Source: Pedobacter kyungheensis (GTDB taxonomy: Bacteria > Bacteroidota > Bacteroidia > Sphingobacteriales > Sphingobacteriaceae). From it: a stretch of 64,000 nt of DNA. The stretch covers positions 1 to 64,000 of the forward strand of contig NZ_JSYN01000017.1 in assembly GCF_000812965.1 (NCBI RefSeq). Direction: 5' to 3'. Shown here one piece after another: positions 34,978 through 43,156 of this stretch. Each line of letters begins with the position of its first letter. Position 1 is the first letter of the stretch. A model generated the notes under the pieces. The model saw only the letters and a program-made list of their open reading frames with translations. It made no database searches and was not told where the DNA came from. The translations under genes and the position numbers were made by a program.

Positions 34978-35538
34978 TTATAAAAAGATGTAGAAATTTT
35001 TAATATATTCTTTAATCCTTTTAATAGACTGGGTAATGTGGTATTCTACAGCCTTTTCTGAAATGTTTAATCCGGCAGAAATATCTTTGGTAGATTGGTG
35101 CTGGTAACGGCTGAGCCTGAAAACTTCCCGGGTTTTTTCGGGGAGCGAATTGATGCCTTGTTCGATAATGGCCGAAAGGTCATGAAAGTCGACCAGGTTG
35201 GCGGTATCCTGATGATCTTCTGTATAGGTGAGGCTTTGGTACTGCACATATTTGTTTTCCATCACCAAATTCCTGATATGGTTAATTACGCTCAGTTTTA
35301 GCGCGCCGAATAAATAAGCCTGCAGGTTGCTGATTTTGGCTTCAGCACGTTTTTCCCAAAGCGAAATGAAAATGTTCTGTACCAGTTCCTCAGCAATTAT
35401 CCTTTCTCCTGTTTTTTTATAAGCCGCTAAAAGCAATTCTTTACTATAGGTCAAGTAAATGCGTTCATAAGCCTGCTTATCGCCCAATTTTAGGCGGTTA
35501 AGTAAATCTGCAGCATATTCAGGCTCAAAAGGAGTCAT
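34978..35538 (-). CDS. ECF-type RNA polymerase sigma factor (FecI-like)
   Basis: Sigma-70 family ECF factor of 186 residues, the Bacteroidota sub-group of the FecI type. Region 2 lies at about 25-90 (YERIYLTYSKELLLAAYKKTGERIIAEELVQNIFISLWEKR) and region 4 at about 120-178, with a helix-turn-helix in TKDISAGLNISEKAVEYHITQSIKRI. It is predicted to direct RNA polymerase to the receptor gene at 30724 when released by the FecR protein encoded next door. The intervening 105 bases show no second gene. Confidence 0.93.
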   Translation of the reverse strand: MTPFEPEYAADLLNRLKLGDKQAYERIYLTYSKELLLAAYKKTGERIIAEELVQNIFISLWEKRAEAKISNLQAYLFGALKLSVINHIRNLVMENKYVQYQSLTYTEDHQDTANLVDFHDLSAIIEQGINSLPEKTREVFRLSRYQHQSTKDISAGLNISEKAVEYHITQSIKRIKEYIKNFYIFL

Positions 35539-35755
35539 TGGTTTATTTGGTGGTACGCTAAAGTAAATGTATAAATTTTAAGTTTTAAAGCTGAGATATT
35601 GGTGTGTTTTAAAGTTGAAAAGTTTTAATGTTGGAATGTTGGCAGTTCGCAGTAAACCAGTTTGCAATTTACAGTTAACCAGTTTCAACGATTCAAACAG
35701 TTAACCAACTTACACACTAAGTATAAATATTTTATCACCTTTTATCTCATTTTTT

Positions 35756-35763
35756 TACCTTTG
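35756..35763 (+). promoter_or_regulatory. Candidate -7 box for the threonine dehydrogenase gene
   Basis: TACCTTTG matches TAnnTTTG and ends 18 bases before the ATG at 35782, giving a short leader. It supports that ATG over the in-frame ATG at 35662, which would precede the promoter. Confidence 0.55.
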
Positions 35764-35781
35764 CTCAATCTCAAGAAAAAT

Positions 35782-36729
35782 ATGCAGGAAAAAATTGTTG
35801 TTTTAGGCTCTAACGGACAAATTGGTACCGAATTGGTTACCACTTTACGTAAGATATATGGCGATGATAACGTAGTTGCATGCGATATCCGCAGACCTGA
35901 TTATGATATCAAAAACTCTGCGCCATTCGAATTTGTAAATGTGCTTGATAAGGAAATGATTAAAGGCATTTTTCATAAGTACAGGCCTACACAGGTTTAC
36001 CTGCTGGCGGCATTATTATCGGCCACAGGCGAACAGAACCCTAAATTGGCCTGGGATTTAAACATGAACGGCTTGCTGAATGTACTCGATTTAGCACTCG
36101 AATATAAAACAGCAAAAGTGTATTGGCCAAGTTCAATTGCTGTGTTTGGACCAAACTCACCAAAAGACCATACGTCGCAATACTGTGTAATGGATCCAAA
36201 TACGGTTTATGGTATTAGTAAACTGGCTGGCGAGCGTTGGTGCGAGTATTATAACCAGAAATATGGATTGGATGTACGCAGTATCCGTTACCCGGGATTG
36301 ATTAGCTGGAAGGCAGCACCTGGAGGGGGAACAACTGATTATGCCATTCACATTTTTCACGATGCGTTAAAAAAAGGCAGCTATCAGAGTTTCTTAAATG
36401 CCGGAACGGAATTACCGATGATGTATATGGACGATGCGATTCGGGGTACCATCGAGTTAATGGATGCACCAGCCGATCAGATTTCGGTGCGTAGCAGTTA
36501 TAATTTTGCAGGCGTAAGTTTTACACCAGAAGTTTTAGCTGCGGAAATCAGAAAACATATTCCTGATTTCACCTTAACTTACACCAACAACGATCCGCGT
36601 CAGCAAATTGCCAACAGCTGGCCACGTTCTATTGATGATACCTACGCGGCTAAAGACTGGGGCTGGAAACCAGAGTTCGATTTGTCGAAACTGACAGCTG
36701 ATATGTTAAAGAATTTAAAAAAGAGCTAA
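35782..36729 (+). CDS. L-threonine 3-dehydrogenase, SDR type
   Basis: NAD-dependent epimerase-like short-chain enzyme of 315 residues, of the type described as threonine dehydrogenase in Bacteroidota. It starts MQEKIVVLGSNGQIGTEL with the Rossmann motif GxxGxxG; the active-site pair is in VYGISKLAGERWCEYY (Y-x3-K). The segments WPSSIAVFGP and IRYPGLISWKAAPGGGTTDYA are characteristic of that group. It would form 2-amino-3-ketobutyrate, which Kbl (encoded at 59291) cleaves to glycine and acetyl-CoA. The upstream open extension from 35662 has repetitive A/T-rich sequence and is not coding. Confidence 0.85.
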   Translation: MQEKIVVLGSNGQIGTELVTTLRKIYGDDNVVACDIRRPDYDIKNSAPFEFVNVLDKEMIKGIFHKYRPTQVYLLAALLSATGEQNPKLAWDLNMNGLLNVLDLALEYKTAKVYWPSSIAVFGPNSPKDHTSQYCVMDPNTVYGISKLAGERWCEYYNQKYGLDVRSIRYPGLISWKAAPGGGTTDYAIHIFHDALKKGSYQSFLNAGTELPMMYMDDAIRGTIELMDAPADQISVRSSYNFAGVSFTPEVLAAEIRKHIPDFTLTYTNNDPRQQIANSWPRSIDDTYAAKDWGWKPEFDLSKLTADMLKNLKKS

Positions 36730-36839
36730 AAGACCAAAGCTAAAAGACTAAAGCAGAGGTGTTATATTAAATAAACAAAATAAAGGGTTAGGAACAAGGA
36801 TCATCTTGATACTTGATTCCAATTACTTGATACTACAAA

Positions 36840-37568
36840 ATGGGAAGAGCATTCGAATTTAGAAAAGAAAGAAAATTTAAGCGTTGGGCCAAAATGGCGG
36901 TTCAGTTTACGCGTATTGGTAAAGATATTGTAATGGCGGTTAAAGAATCGGGGCCTCATCCTGAAACCAACTCGCGTTTACGTACGGCTATGCAAAATGC
37001 TAAAGCTGTAAACATGCCTAAAGATAGGGTAGAGGCAGCTATTAAGCGTGCATCTGATAAATCGTTAGCCAATTACGAAGAAATTGTTTACGAAGGTTAC
37101 GCCCCTCACGGCGTGGCGGTTTTAATTGAAACGGCAACCGATAATACCAACCGTACCGTTGCCAACGTGCGCAGCTACTTTAATAAAACCAACGGAACTT
37201 TGGGCAAAACCGGTTCTTTGGATTTTGTTTTCAACCGTAAATCTATTTTCCGCTTTGTACCTGCAGATGATTTGGATTTGGAAGAATTAGAGTTTGAATT
37301 AATTGATGCAGGTTTAGAAGAACTTTACGTTGAAGCTGATGAAGAAGGAAATGACGTAGCAGTAGCTCAGGGTGCTTTCGAAAACTTTGGTTCTTTACAA
37401 AAAGCACTGGAAGAAAAAGGCATTGAGTTAAAAAGCTCTAAACTGGAGCGCATTGCTTTATCGCACCATGAAGTAACAGAAGAGCAAGCTGCCGATGTTT
37501 TAAAACTGATTGATAAGTTAGAGGAAGATGATGATGTGCAGGCGGTTTACCACAACATGGCTGAATAA
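36840..37568 (+). CDS. YebC/PmpR-family regulatory protein
   Basis: 242-residue member of the YebC/PmpR/TACO1 family (PF01709). The N-terminus MGRAFEFRKERKFKRWAKMA replaces the usual AGHSKWANIKHRK but keeps the layout: then FTRIGKDIVMAVKESGPHPETNSRLR and MPKDRVEAAIKRAS, YEGYAPHGVAVLIETATDN, and a C-terminal LKLIDKLEEDDDVQAVYHNM. Family members act as transcription regulators or as translation factors that help ribosomes through difficult motifs. The divergent start marks the second-type YebC of Bacteroidota. It is followed by a strong terminator. Confidence 0.9.
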   Translation: MGRAFEFRKERKFKRWAKMAVQFTRIGKDIVMAVKESGPHPETNSRLRTAMQNAKAVNMPKDRVEAAIKRASDKSLANYEEIVYEGYAPHGVAVLIETATDNTNRTVANVRSYFNKTNGTLGKTGSLDFVFNRKSIFRFVPADDLDLEELEFELIDAGLEELYVEADEEGNDVAVAQGAFENFGSLQKALEEKGIELKSSKLERIALSHHEVTEEQAADVLKLIDKLEEDDDVQAVYHNMAE

Positions 37569-37589
37569 TAAATACCTTATTTATAGGAA

Positions 37590-37624
37590 AAGGCTTGGGG
37601 ATTTTCCTCAAGCCTTTTTTTTAT
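37590..37624 (+). terminator. Rho-independent terminator of the YebC gene
   Basis: AGGCTTGGGG, loop ATTTT, CCTCAAGCCT, followed by seven or more T residues, 22 bases after the stop codon of the yebC-like gene. Confidence 0.9.
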
Positions 37625-37630
37625 TATCCA

Positions 37631-37710
37631 AAATCGTCCTGCTGAACTTGTTTCAGCATCTAACTCTTGAGAGACCCTGAAATAAATCCGATAGCTATCG
37701 GATCAGGATG
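37631..37710. repeat. Dispersed repeat with ATCCGATAGCTATCGGAT palindrome
   Basis: A block reading CGTCCTGCTGAACTTGTTTC, then AGCATC...CTTGAGAGACCCTGAAATAAA and ending with the 18-bp palindrome at 37686-37703 and CAGGATGATGG. The palindrome is the same as at 10422-10439. The block lies between convergent genes and is non-coding. Confidence 0.7.
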
Positions 37711-37723
37711 ATGGATCTTTATG

Positions 37724-38503
37724 TTATTTCTTATGCGAAAACAACCAGGGCAATAACTCAGGCTCTGCAAAGGCGCTATCCCAGCTGTTGTGGTTAGCTG
37801 TGGGGTAAAGCGTAAATTTAACTTCTTTGCCAACTGTTTTTAGCCGTTCGGCTATAGCAATGGATAATGCCGGATCTACGACATCATCTTTTGCCCCATG
37901 GAAAATCCAGAGGGGTGTTTTTTTGTATTTTTCGATGTTATTGGTATTGTCACCACCACAAATGGCAATGGCTGCAGCAAATTTATGGCGTTCTCTTCTC
38001 AGCAGCTCATACGTGCCCATGCCACCCATGGATAGGCCACCAACGTAAACTTGCTCACGGTTTACGTAAGGTTTTTTCAGAAAATCTTTAATCATACCCT
38101 GCAATGCGTGCATAATTTTAGTGGGCTTGCCACCTTCAACAAAACTTAATTTCCTTTTACCTTTTGCGTCTTTATCGATGTTAATATTGGCCCAGAAATC
38201 GTTAGCCGGGCATTGTGGAAACACTACAATGGCAGGGAAATTTTTGCGTACATCGTTTTTTAAAAACAACTTTCCACCGTGTACCAGCTGACTGGCATTG
38301 TCATTGCCTCTTTCGCCACTGCCATGCAGGAAGATCACTAACGGATATTTTTGTTCGGGGTTAAAGTTCTCCGGAAACAGTACCCTGTAGTAAATGGAAT
38401 CTTTGCCTTTAATAAAGCTGCCTTTATCGTATTTTTTAAAATCCTGAGCGTTTAAAAAGAGTACTGAAAAAAGAATGCAGATAGTTAGGATAATCTTTTT
38501 CAT
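37724..38503 (-). CDS. Exported alpha/beta-hydrolase (esterase/peptidase-like)
   Basis: 259-residue secreted hydrolase with signal peptide (MKKIILTICILFSVLFLNAQ). The nucleophile elbow is GGLSMGG (family G-x-S-x-G), with acid D in GAKDDVVDP and His in YPTANHNSWDSAF. LVIFLHGSGERGNDNASQLVHGG forms the oxyanion region. It resembles the prolyl-oligopeptidase-like, phospholipase/carboxylesterase and feruloyl-esterase-related group that Bacteroidota place near glycan loci, so an esterase that removes acyl decorations is a reasonable guess. It stands next to the beta-glucan locus but is separated from it by a small gene and has its own spacer. Confidence 0.87.
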   Translation of the reverse strand: MKKIILTICILFSVLFLNAQDFKKYDKGSFIKGKDSIYYRVLFPENFNPEQKYPLVIFLHGSGERGNDNASQLVHGGKLFLKNDVRKNFPAIVVFPQCPANDFWANINIDKDAKGKRKLSFVEGGKPTKIMHALQGMIKDFLKKPYVNREQVYVGGLSMGGMGTYELLRRERHKFAAAIAICGGDNTNNIEKYKKTPLWIFHGAKDDVVDPALSIAIAERLKTVGKEVKFTLYPTANHNSWDSAFAEPELLPWLFSHKK

Positions 38504-38568
38504 AAGGCAAAAATAGGAAACCTAAGTTACTTTACAATATTATATGATGACAGATACTTGAATGGTAA

Positions 38569-38853
38569 CTATTTGCTAGTCTTTTTCTCCTTTTTCCATT
38601 TATCGGTAATAAAATTTACTAAAACAATAACTATTGTTAGTATCAACACATCAATAAGAAAGTATTTGATTGAAAAACCAAAGCTAGATGCTAATCCTGG
38701 GTCGGTTAGTTTACCCTCCGAATAAACATAGAAACTAAATGGAAATCCTAATTTGGTAAAGCCATCTGAAGTAGCATTGTTTTCAAATGTGAGTAAAGTA
38801 AATAGTGCATAAATTAAAACTGTCGCTATTGTTGGAATGGTCTTTATTTTCAT
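38569..38853 (-). CDS. Small two-helix membrane protein of unknown function
   Basis: 94-residue protein that I do not recognise. It has two hydrophobic helices: one at about 6-22 (IPTIATVLIYALFTLLT) and one at about 60-80 (SIKYFLIDVLILTIVIVLVNF), with an outside loop between them (residues about 23-58, TSDGFTKLGFPFSFYVYSEG) and a lysine-rich cytoplasmic tail (DKWKKEKKTSK). The start fits a normal Met at 38853. It lies between the esterase and bglX genes on the same strand. No motif or family could be assigned. Confidence 0.6.
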   Translation of the reverse strand: MKIKTIPTIATVLIYALFTLLTFENNATSDGFTKLGFPFSFYVYSEGKLTDPGLASSFGFSIKYFLIDVLILTIVIVLVNFITDKWKKEKKTSK

Positions 38854-38943
38854 CTAAATTTAAATTTACTTGATTTTTTTGAACAAAAAGAAACCCTGGC
38901 TACTTTACAATAGCACAGGGTTAACAACCAAACCTAATTGTCT

Positions 38944-41241
38944 TTATTTCAGTGTAAAAGATGCTTCTTTTACATCGCGTGAGTTGGTGCCGATAAATAC
39001 TTTGAAATCGCCAGGTTCTGCTACAAATTTTAAATCCGAATTGTAGAATTTAAGATCGTTTTCGGTTAGGGTAAAAGTGATGTTTTTGCTTTCTCCAGCC
39101 TTTAAACCCACTTTCTGGAATCCTTTTAGTTCTTTTACCGGGCGGGTAATGCTACCCACTAAATCGCGGATATAGAGCTGTACAACCTCCTGTCCGTCGT
39201 ATTTGCCGGTATTGGTTAATGTAACCGATGCGGTAATCGATTTACCTTTGGTTAATGTATTCGAACTTAATTTAATATCGCTGTAGTTAAATGTGGTATA
39301 GCTTAAGCCATAACCAAAAGGATACAAGGGATCATTACTTACATCTAAATAGTTAGAACGGAATTTTTCGAACCATTTACCATCGGCTAAAGGGCGACCG
39401 GTATTTTTGTGCGCGTAATAAAGTGGCACCTGACCAACATTTTGAGGAAAAGTAGCACTCAGTTTGCCAGAAGGATTTGCATCGCCAAAAAGTACATCGG
39501 CAATGGCGCTTCCGGCTTCGCTACCCGGGAACCAAACATTTAAAATAGCCGGGATATTTTCATCTTCCCATTTTAAAGCCAGCGGACGACCTGTAAACAG
39601 CACCATTACAACCGGTTTACCCGTTTTAACCAAAGCTTTTAAAAGATTTTTTTGCGTTTCGGGGATTTGAATATCGGTAACACTACTGCTTTCGCCTGAA
39701 AATTCAGAACCTTCACCAACAGTGGCCACAATTACATCCGATTTTTCGGCAACAGCCAAAGCTTCTTTAATCATTTCCGCCTCTGAGCGCGAATCGTGCT
39801 TGTAAGTAGGGTTATGGATATTTACATAGCGGTGCTCTAAAGCCGAATCGGCCAGGAAGTTAGCACCGCGGGCGGTTAATATTTTAGCATTGTTGCCTAA
39901 AGCATTTTTTAAACCTTGTAAAACCGTTACCGATTTATCGAATAGAGCCGCGACACTCCAGGTACCGTACATATTGGCAGTGTTATCGGCCAGTGGACCA
40001 ACTAAACCAATTGTACCTGATTTTTTAAGTGGTAAGATATTGTTTTTGTTTTTAAGCAATACAAAACTTTCGGCAGCGATCTGACGGGCGATGCTGCGGT
40101 TTTCAGGACTGAATACTTCTTTCTCTGCGCGGTTGGCATCGCAAAACTTGTACGGATCGGCAAATAAGCCCAATTTGTACTTGGCCTGAAGAATTAAGCG
40201 GCAAGCCCTGTTAATCTGATCGATGTTCACTTTCTTTTCGGCAAGCGATTTTTTTAGTGTACCTAAAAAGCCTTCACCCACCATATCCATATCTACACCT
40301 GCATTTAAAGCCAGCGCAGAAACTGTTTGTAAATCGCCCATTCCGTGTGCAATCATTTCAGGAATTCCGGTATAATCGGTTACCACGAAGCCTTTAAAGC
40401 CCCATTGGTTACGTAAAACCTCGGTCATTAACCATTTACTGCCGGTAGCCGGAATGCCATCAACCTCGTTAAATGAAGCCATAATACTGGCAGCACCAGC
40501 GTCAACAGCTGCTTTATACGGCGGAAGGTACTCATTGTACATTTTTACCTTACTCATATCAGTAGTGTTGTAATCTCTTCCAGCTTCTGCTGCGCCATAA
40601 AGGGCATAGTGTTTTACACAAGCCAGAATCTCGTTATTGGCTTGCAATTTACCCTGGTAACCTTTTACCATGGCTTTGGCAATTTGCGAGCCCAGGTACG
40701 GATCTTCGCCATTACCTTCCGAAATCCTTCCCCAGCGTGGGTCGCGCGAAATATCAACCATAGGAGAGAAGGTCCAGTTGATACCGCTTGCGCTGGCTTC
40801 AATGGCTGCCACACGGGCCGATTTTTGAACGGCATCCATGTTCCAGGTGGCACTCATACCCAAAGGAATCGGGAAAACGGTATTGTAACCGTGTATTACA
40901 TCCATACCGAACAACAAAGGGATTTTCATCCTGCTGTTTTCTACAGCAACCTTTTGTACTGCCCTGATCTTTTCAACGCCCTTAATGTTGAATAAACCAC
41001 CAACCTGGCCATCTTTGATCTTTTTCCCGATATCGCTGCTGTTGGCTTGCCCGGTGGTAATATCGCCGGAGCTTGGTAAATTCAATTGGCCAATTTTTTC
41101 ATCAACCGTCATTTTAGCCATCAGGTTATTGATAAAGGTGTTCATCTTTGCTTCCTCAGCCGAAACCGGTTTTTTGGTCTGCGCAGATGCGTTCAGTACG
41201 AAGGCTGTAAAAAAAACAGCCAGGATTTTCGCTCTTTTCAT
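38944..41241 (-). CDS. bglX: Exported beta-glucosidase, GH3 family (BglX-like)
   Basis: Glycoside hydrolase family 3 enzyme of 765 residues with signal peptide (MKRAKILAVFFTAFVLNASA). N-terminal TIM barrel with IDISRDPRWGRISEGNGEDPYL-type block and the nucleophile Asp in KGFVVTDYTGIPEM; a C-terminal alpha/beta sandwich with LLKNKNNILPLKKSGTIGLVGPLA and VGEGSEFSGESSSV; and a fibronectin-III-like tail (LKGFQKVGLKAGESKNITFTL). It releases glucose from oligosaccharide ends in the periplasm. It is the last gene of the polysaccharide-utilisation locus, 154 bases from the GH43-like gene. Paired with the two GH144-like glycanases it fits stepwise breakdown of a beta-glucan. Confidence 0.94.
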   Translation of the reverse strand: MKRAKILAVFFTAFVLNASAQTKKPVSAEEAKMNTFINNLMAKMTVDEKIGQLNLPSSGDITTGQANSSDIGKKIKDGQVGGLFNIKGVEKIRAVQKVAVENSRMKIPLLFGMDVIHGYNTVFPIPLGMSATWNMDAVQKSARVAAIEASASGINWTFSPMVDISRDPRWGRISEGNGEDPYLGSQIAKAMVKGYQGKLQANNEILACVKHYALYGAAEAGRDYNTTDMSKVKMYNEYLPPYKAAVDAGAASIMASFNEVDGIPATGSKWLMTEVLRNQWGFKGFVVTDYTGIPEMIAHGMGDLQTVSALALNAGVDMDMVGEGFLGTLKKSLAEKKVNIDQINRACRLILQAKYKLGLFADPYKFCDANRAEKEVFSPENRSIARQIAAESFVLLKNKNNILPLKKSGTIGLVGPLADNTANMYGTWSVAALFDKSVTVLQGLKNALGNNAKILTARGANFLADSALEHRYVNIHNPTYKHDSRSEAEMIKEALAVAEKSDVIVATVGEGSEFSGESSSVTDIQIPETQKNLLKALVKTGKPVVMVLFTGRPLALKWEDENIPAILNVWFPGSEAGSAIADVLFGDANPSGKLSATFPQNVGQVPLYYAHKNTGRPLADGKWFEKFRSNYLDVSNDPLYPFGYGLSYTTFNYSDIKLSSNTLTKGKSITASVTLTNTGKYDGQEVVQLYIRDLVGSITRPVKELKGFQKVGLKAGESKNITFTLTENDLKFYNSDLKFVAEPGDFKVFIGTNSRDVKEASFTLK

Positions 41242-41313
41242 GCTATGTGTATTTTATTCTTTTTCCTCATTTATTAGCTGGCGTTTGTTTCCTACGCACG
41301 CCTAAATAGCTTT

Positions 41314-41385
41314 ACGATTTTATCGTGTTAAATTTTAATCGTTATAAACGATTGGTTATTTCCACGCTCGTTACAAACGAGCGTG
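41314..41385. repeat. Three consecutive palindromes between GH43-like and bglX genes
   Basis: ACGAT-ttt-ATCGT (41314-41326), AATCGTT-ATA-AACGATT (41337-41353) and CACGCTCGT-tacaa-ACGAGCGTG (41363-41385) follow each other in 72 bases. There is no T-run, so they are poor simple terminators. They may regulate bglX independently or stabilise the upstream mRNA. Confidence 0.6.
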
Positions 41386-41395
41386 AGCTCTATTT

Positions 41396-43135
41396 TTAAT
41401 CTACTTTTTTAACTGCTGTTTTTGCCGAAACGCCACTCTCGTTTATCGCTTCGATAGCGAAATAATACGCCTTTTGGCTATCCATTGCTTTAAACCAGTA
41501 TTCGTTAAAGTCGTGTATCATGATGCAGTTATAAAGTTTATCGGGTGCGGTGCCATAATACAGGTTATAGGCAAAAGCATTATCAACCGGTTGCCATTTG
41601 ATATAGGCACTGCGTTTATCTTTTTCGGTACGCAGTACAATCAGGTTTTTCACCTGTGCTGGTTTTTCACCGTTTCCGTTACCAAAAACGCGCAAACCAC
41701 TAATGGCAAATTTTCCGGTAGGCATGTGGATGTTTACCATTTTAATAAACCTGGTTTTAACCGGTTTTGGTAATTCGATATAATCATGGGGCACATCGGT
41801 TTTGTTCTGGCTTTTATCAACCAAAGTCGTCCATTTTTTGCCATCAACTGATGAAAGGATTTTGTACTGATGGAAAATACCGGTTTGTTTACCAATAAAT
41901 TCGGCATCCTGATCGGCATAGTTGATTTGAATGGCGTTAACAGTGGCGAGGCTCCCTAAATCTGTTTGGATCCATTCGCCGTTGTTGGCGGTTTTGGCGC
42001 TCCAGTAGGTTTTTATGCTTTCATCTACTGCATTGTTAGCCTCAAAAGCGCCTAATGTAGAAGAAACGGTAACTGGTTTTTTATAGTTAATCAACATCCA
42101 TCCCGGACCAGCAGGACCATTTGCTTTCCTTTCTGAAGGCAGGTAAAGTGGGTAATCGCCAAATGCGGTATTGGTCCACATCACATCATCCTGGTCAAAA
42201 CCGGTTGGCCAGATGCCCATCCGGCGTTCCCAGGTATTTTTTACACAGATAATGCTGGTAGAAATGTGCCAGTAATTTTTGTTGTTATCCTGAAAGGTTG
42301 CTCCATGGCCTGCACCTCTCGAAAAGCCACCGCCTTTATAACTCAGCGGATCGGATTGCGGGGTAGCCTGTATGCCATCGAATAGCGGCTTACTGCCTAC
42401 AACAACCCCGTCAGAGTAGCCGCTAAATTCGGTACCCGGTGCACCATACTGAAAATAATACTTGCCATTGTGTTTCGTCATCCAGGCACCTTCGGCAAAA
42501 GGGTCGAGAAAGGTATCGTCCATATACTCGCCGAAACGCTGCCAGCCATAGCGCCAGCTTTGCAGCAGGTACATCGGGGTACGGGTGCCTTTAGGCTTAA
42601 ATGTTTTGCGGTCGAGCTCTACACCATACATCGGGTAGTTATTGCTGCTGCCGTTGTACATGTAAAATTTGCCATCATCATCAGTAAAAAAGGCCGGGTC
42701 CCAGCCACCTATTTCTAACGAATCGACCAAAGGAAACCATTTGTTTCCTTTGGGATCGGTACTGCCCCACAGGGTGAAATTTTTGGTATAAGTACTCCCA
42801 AAAACCACCATGGTATCGCCAACGATGCCAACTCCGGGTGCGCAGAGTTCATCTTTGGTTTTATTCCACGGGCGCAGAAACTTTCTTTCTTCAAACTTCC
42901 AGTTGAGCATATCCGGACTGTGCCAGTACCCCCATTGATTGGTGCTAAACAGGTAGAAATCGCCTTTGTAGTTCACAATAACCGGATCGGCCGTAGCGCG
43001 ATGCTTACCCCATTCGGTAAAAGATTCAAAAGGGGTATAGCCATAATCCACGTTGATTGGGTTGCAATAGGTTTTTTGCTGTGCCTGCAATCCAACAGTT
43101 ATGCTGATTAATATGATGAATAGAATATGCTTCAT
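41396..43135 (-). CDS. Exported GH43-like protein with discoidin and FN3-like modules
   Basis: 579-residue secreted protein with signal peptide (MKHILFIILISITVGLQA). The N-terminal five-bladed propeller carries ATADPVIVNYKGDFYLFS (candidate base D50) and GGWDPAFFTDDDGKFYMYNG, as in glycoside hydrolase family 43. It is followed by an F5/8-type (discoidin) carbohydrate-binding domain at about 335-470 and an FN3-like tail ending IEAINESGVSAKTAV. Family 43 members cut arabinose, xylose or related terminal residues; the exact substrate is not readable. It is in the middle of the locus, 21 bases from the GH144-like gene. Confidence 0.87.
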   Translation of the reverse strand: MKHILFIILISITVGLQAQQKTYCNPINVDYGYTPFESFTEWGKHRATADPVIVNYKGDFYLFSTNQWGYWHSPDMLNWKFEERKFLRPWNKTKDELCAPGVGIVGDTMVVFGSTYTKNFTLWGSTDPKGNKWFPLVDSLEIGGWDPAFFTDDDGKFYMYNGSSNNYPMYGVELDRKTFKPKGTRTPMYLLQSWRYGWQRFGEYMDDTFLDPFAEGAWMTKHNGKYYFQYGAPGTEFSGYSDGVVVGSKPLFDGIQATPQSDPLSYKGGGFSRGAGHGATFQDNNKNYWHISTSIICVKNTWERRMGIWPTGFDQDDVMWTNTAFGDYPLYLPSERKANGPAGPGWMLINYKKPVTVSSTLGAFEANNAVDESIKTYWSAKTANNGEWIQTDLGSLATVNAIQINYADQDAEFIGKQTGIFHQYKILSSVDGKKWTTLVDKSQNKTDVPHDYIELPKPVKTRFIKMVNIHMPTGKFAISGLRVFGNGNGEKPAQVKNLIVLRTEKDKRSAYIKWQPVDNAFAYNLYYGTAPDKLYNCIMIHDFNEYWFKAMDSQKAYYFAIEAINESGVSAKTAVKKVD

Positions 43136-43156
43136 TTAATATTATGATTATCAATT

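Noticed and set aside
37631..37710. Small RNA gene after the yebC terminator
   Set aside because: The sequence is a copy of a dispersed repeat family with no promoter of its own.
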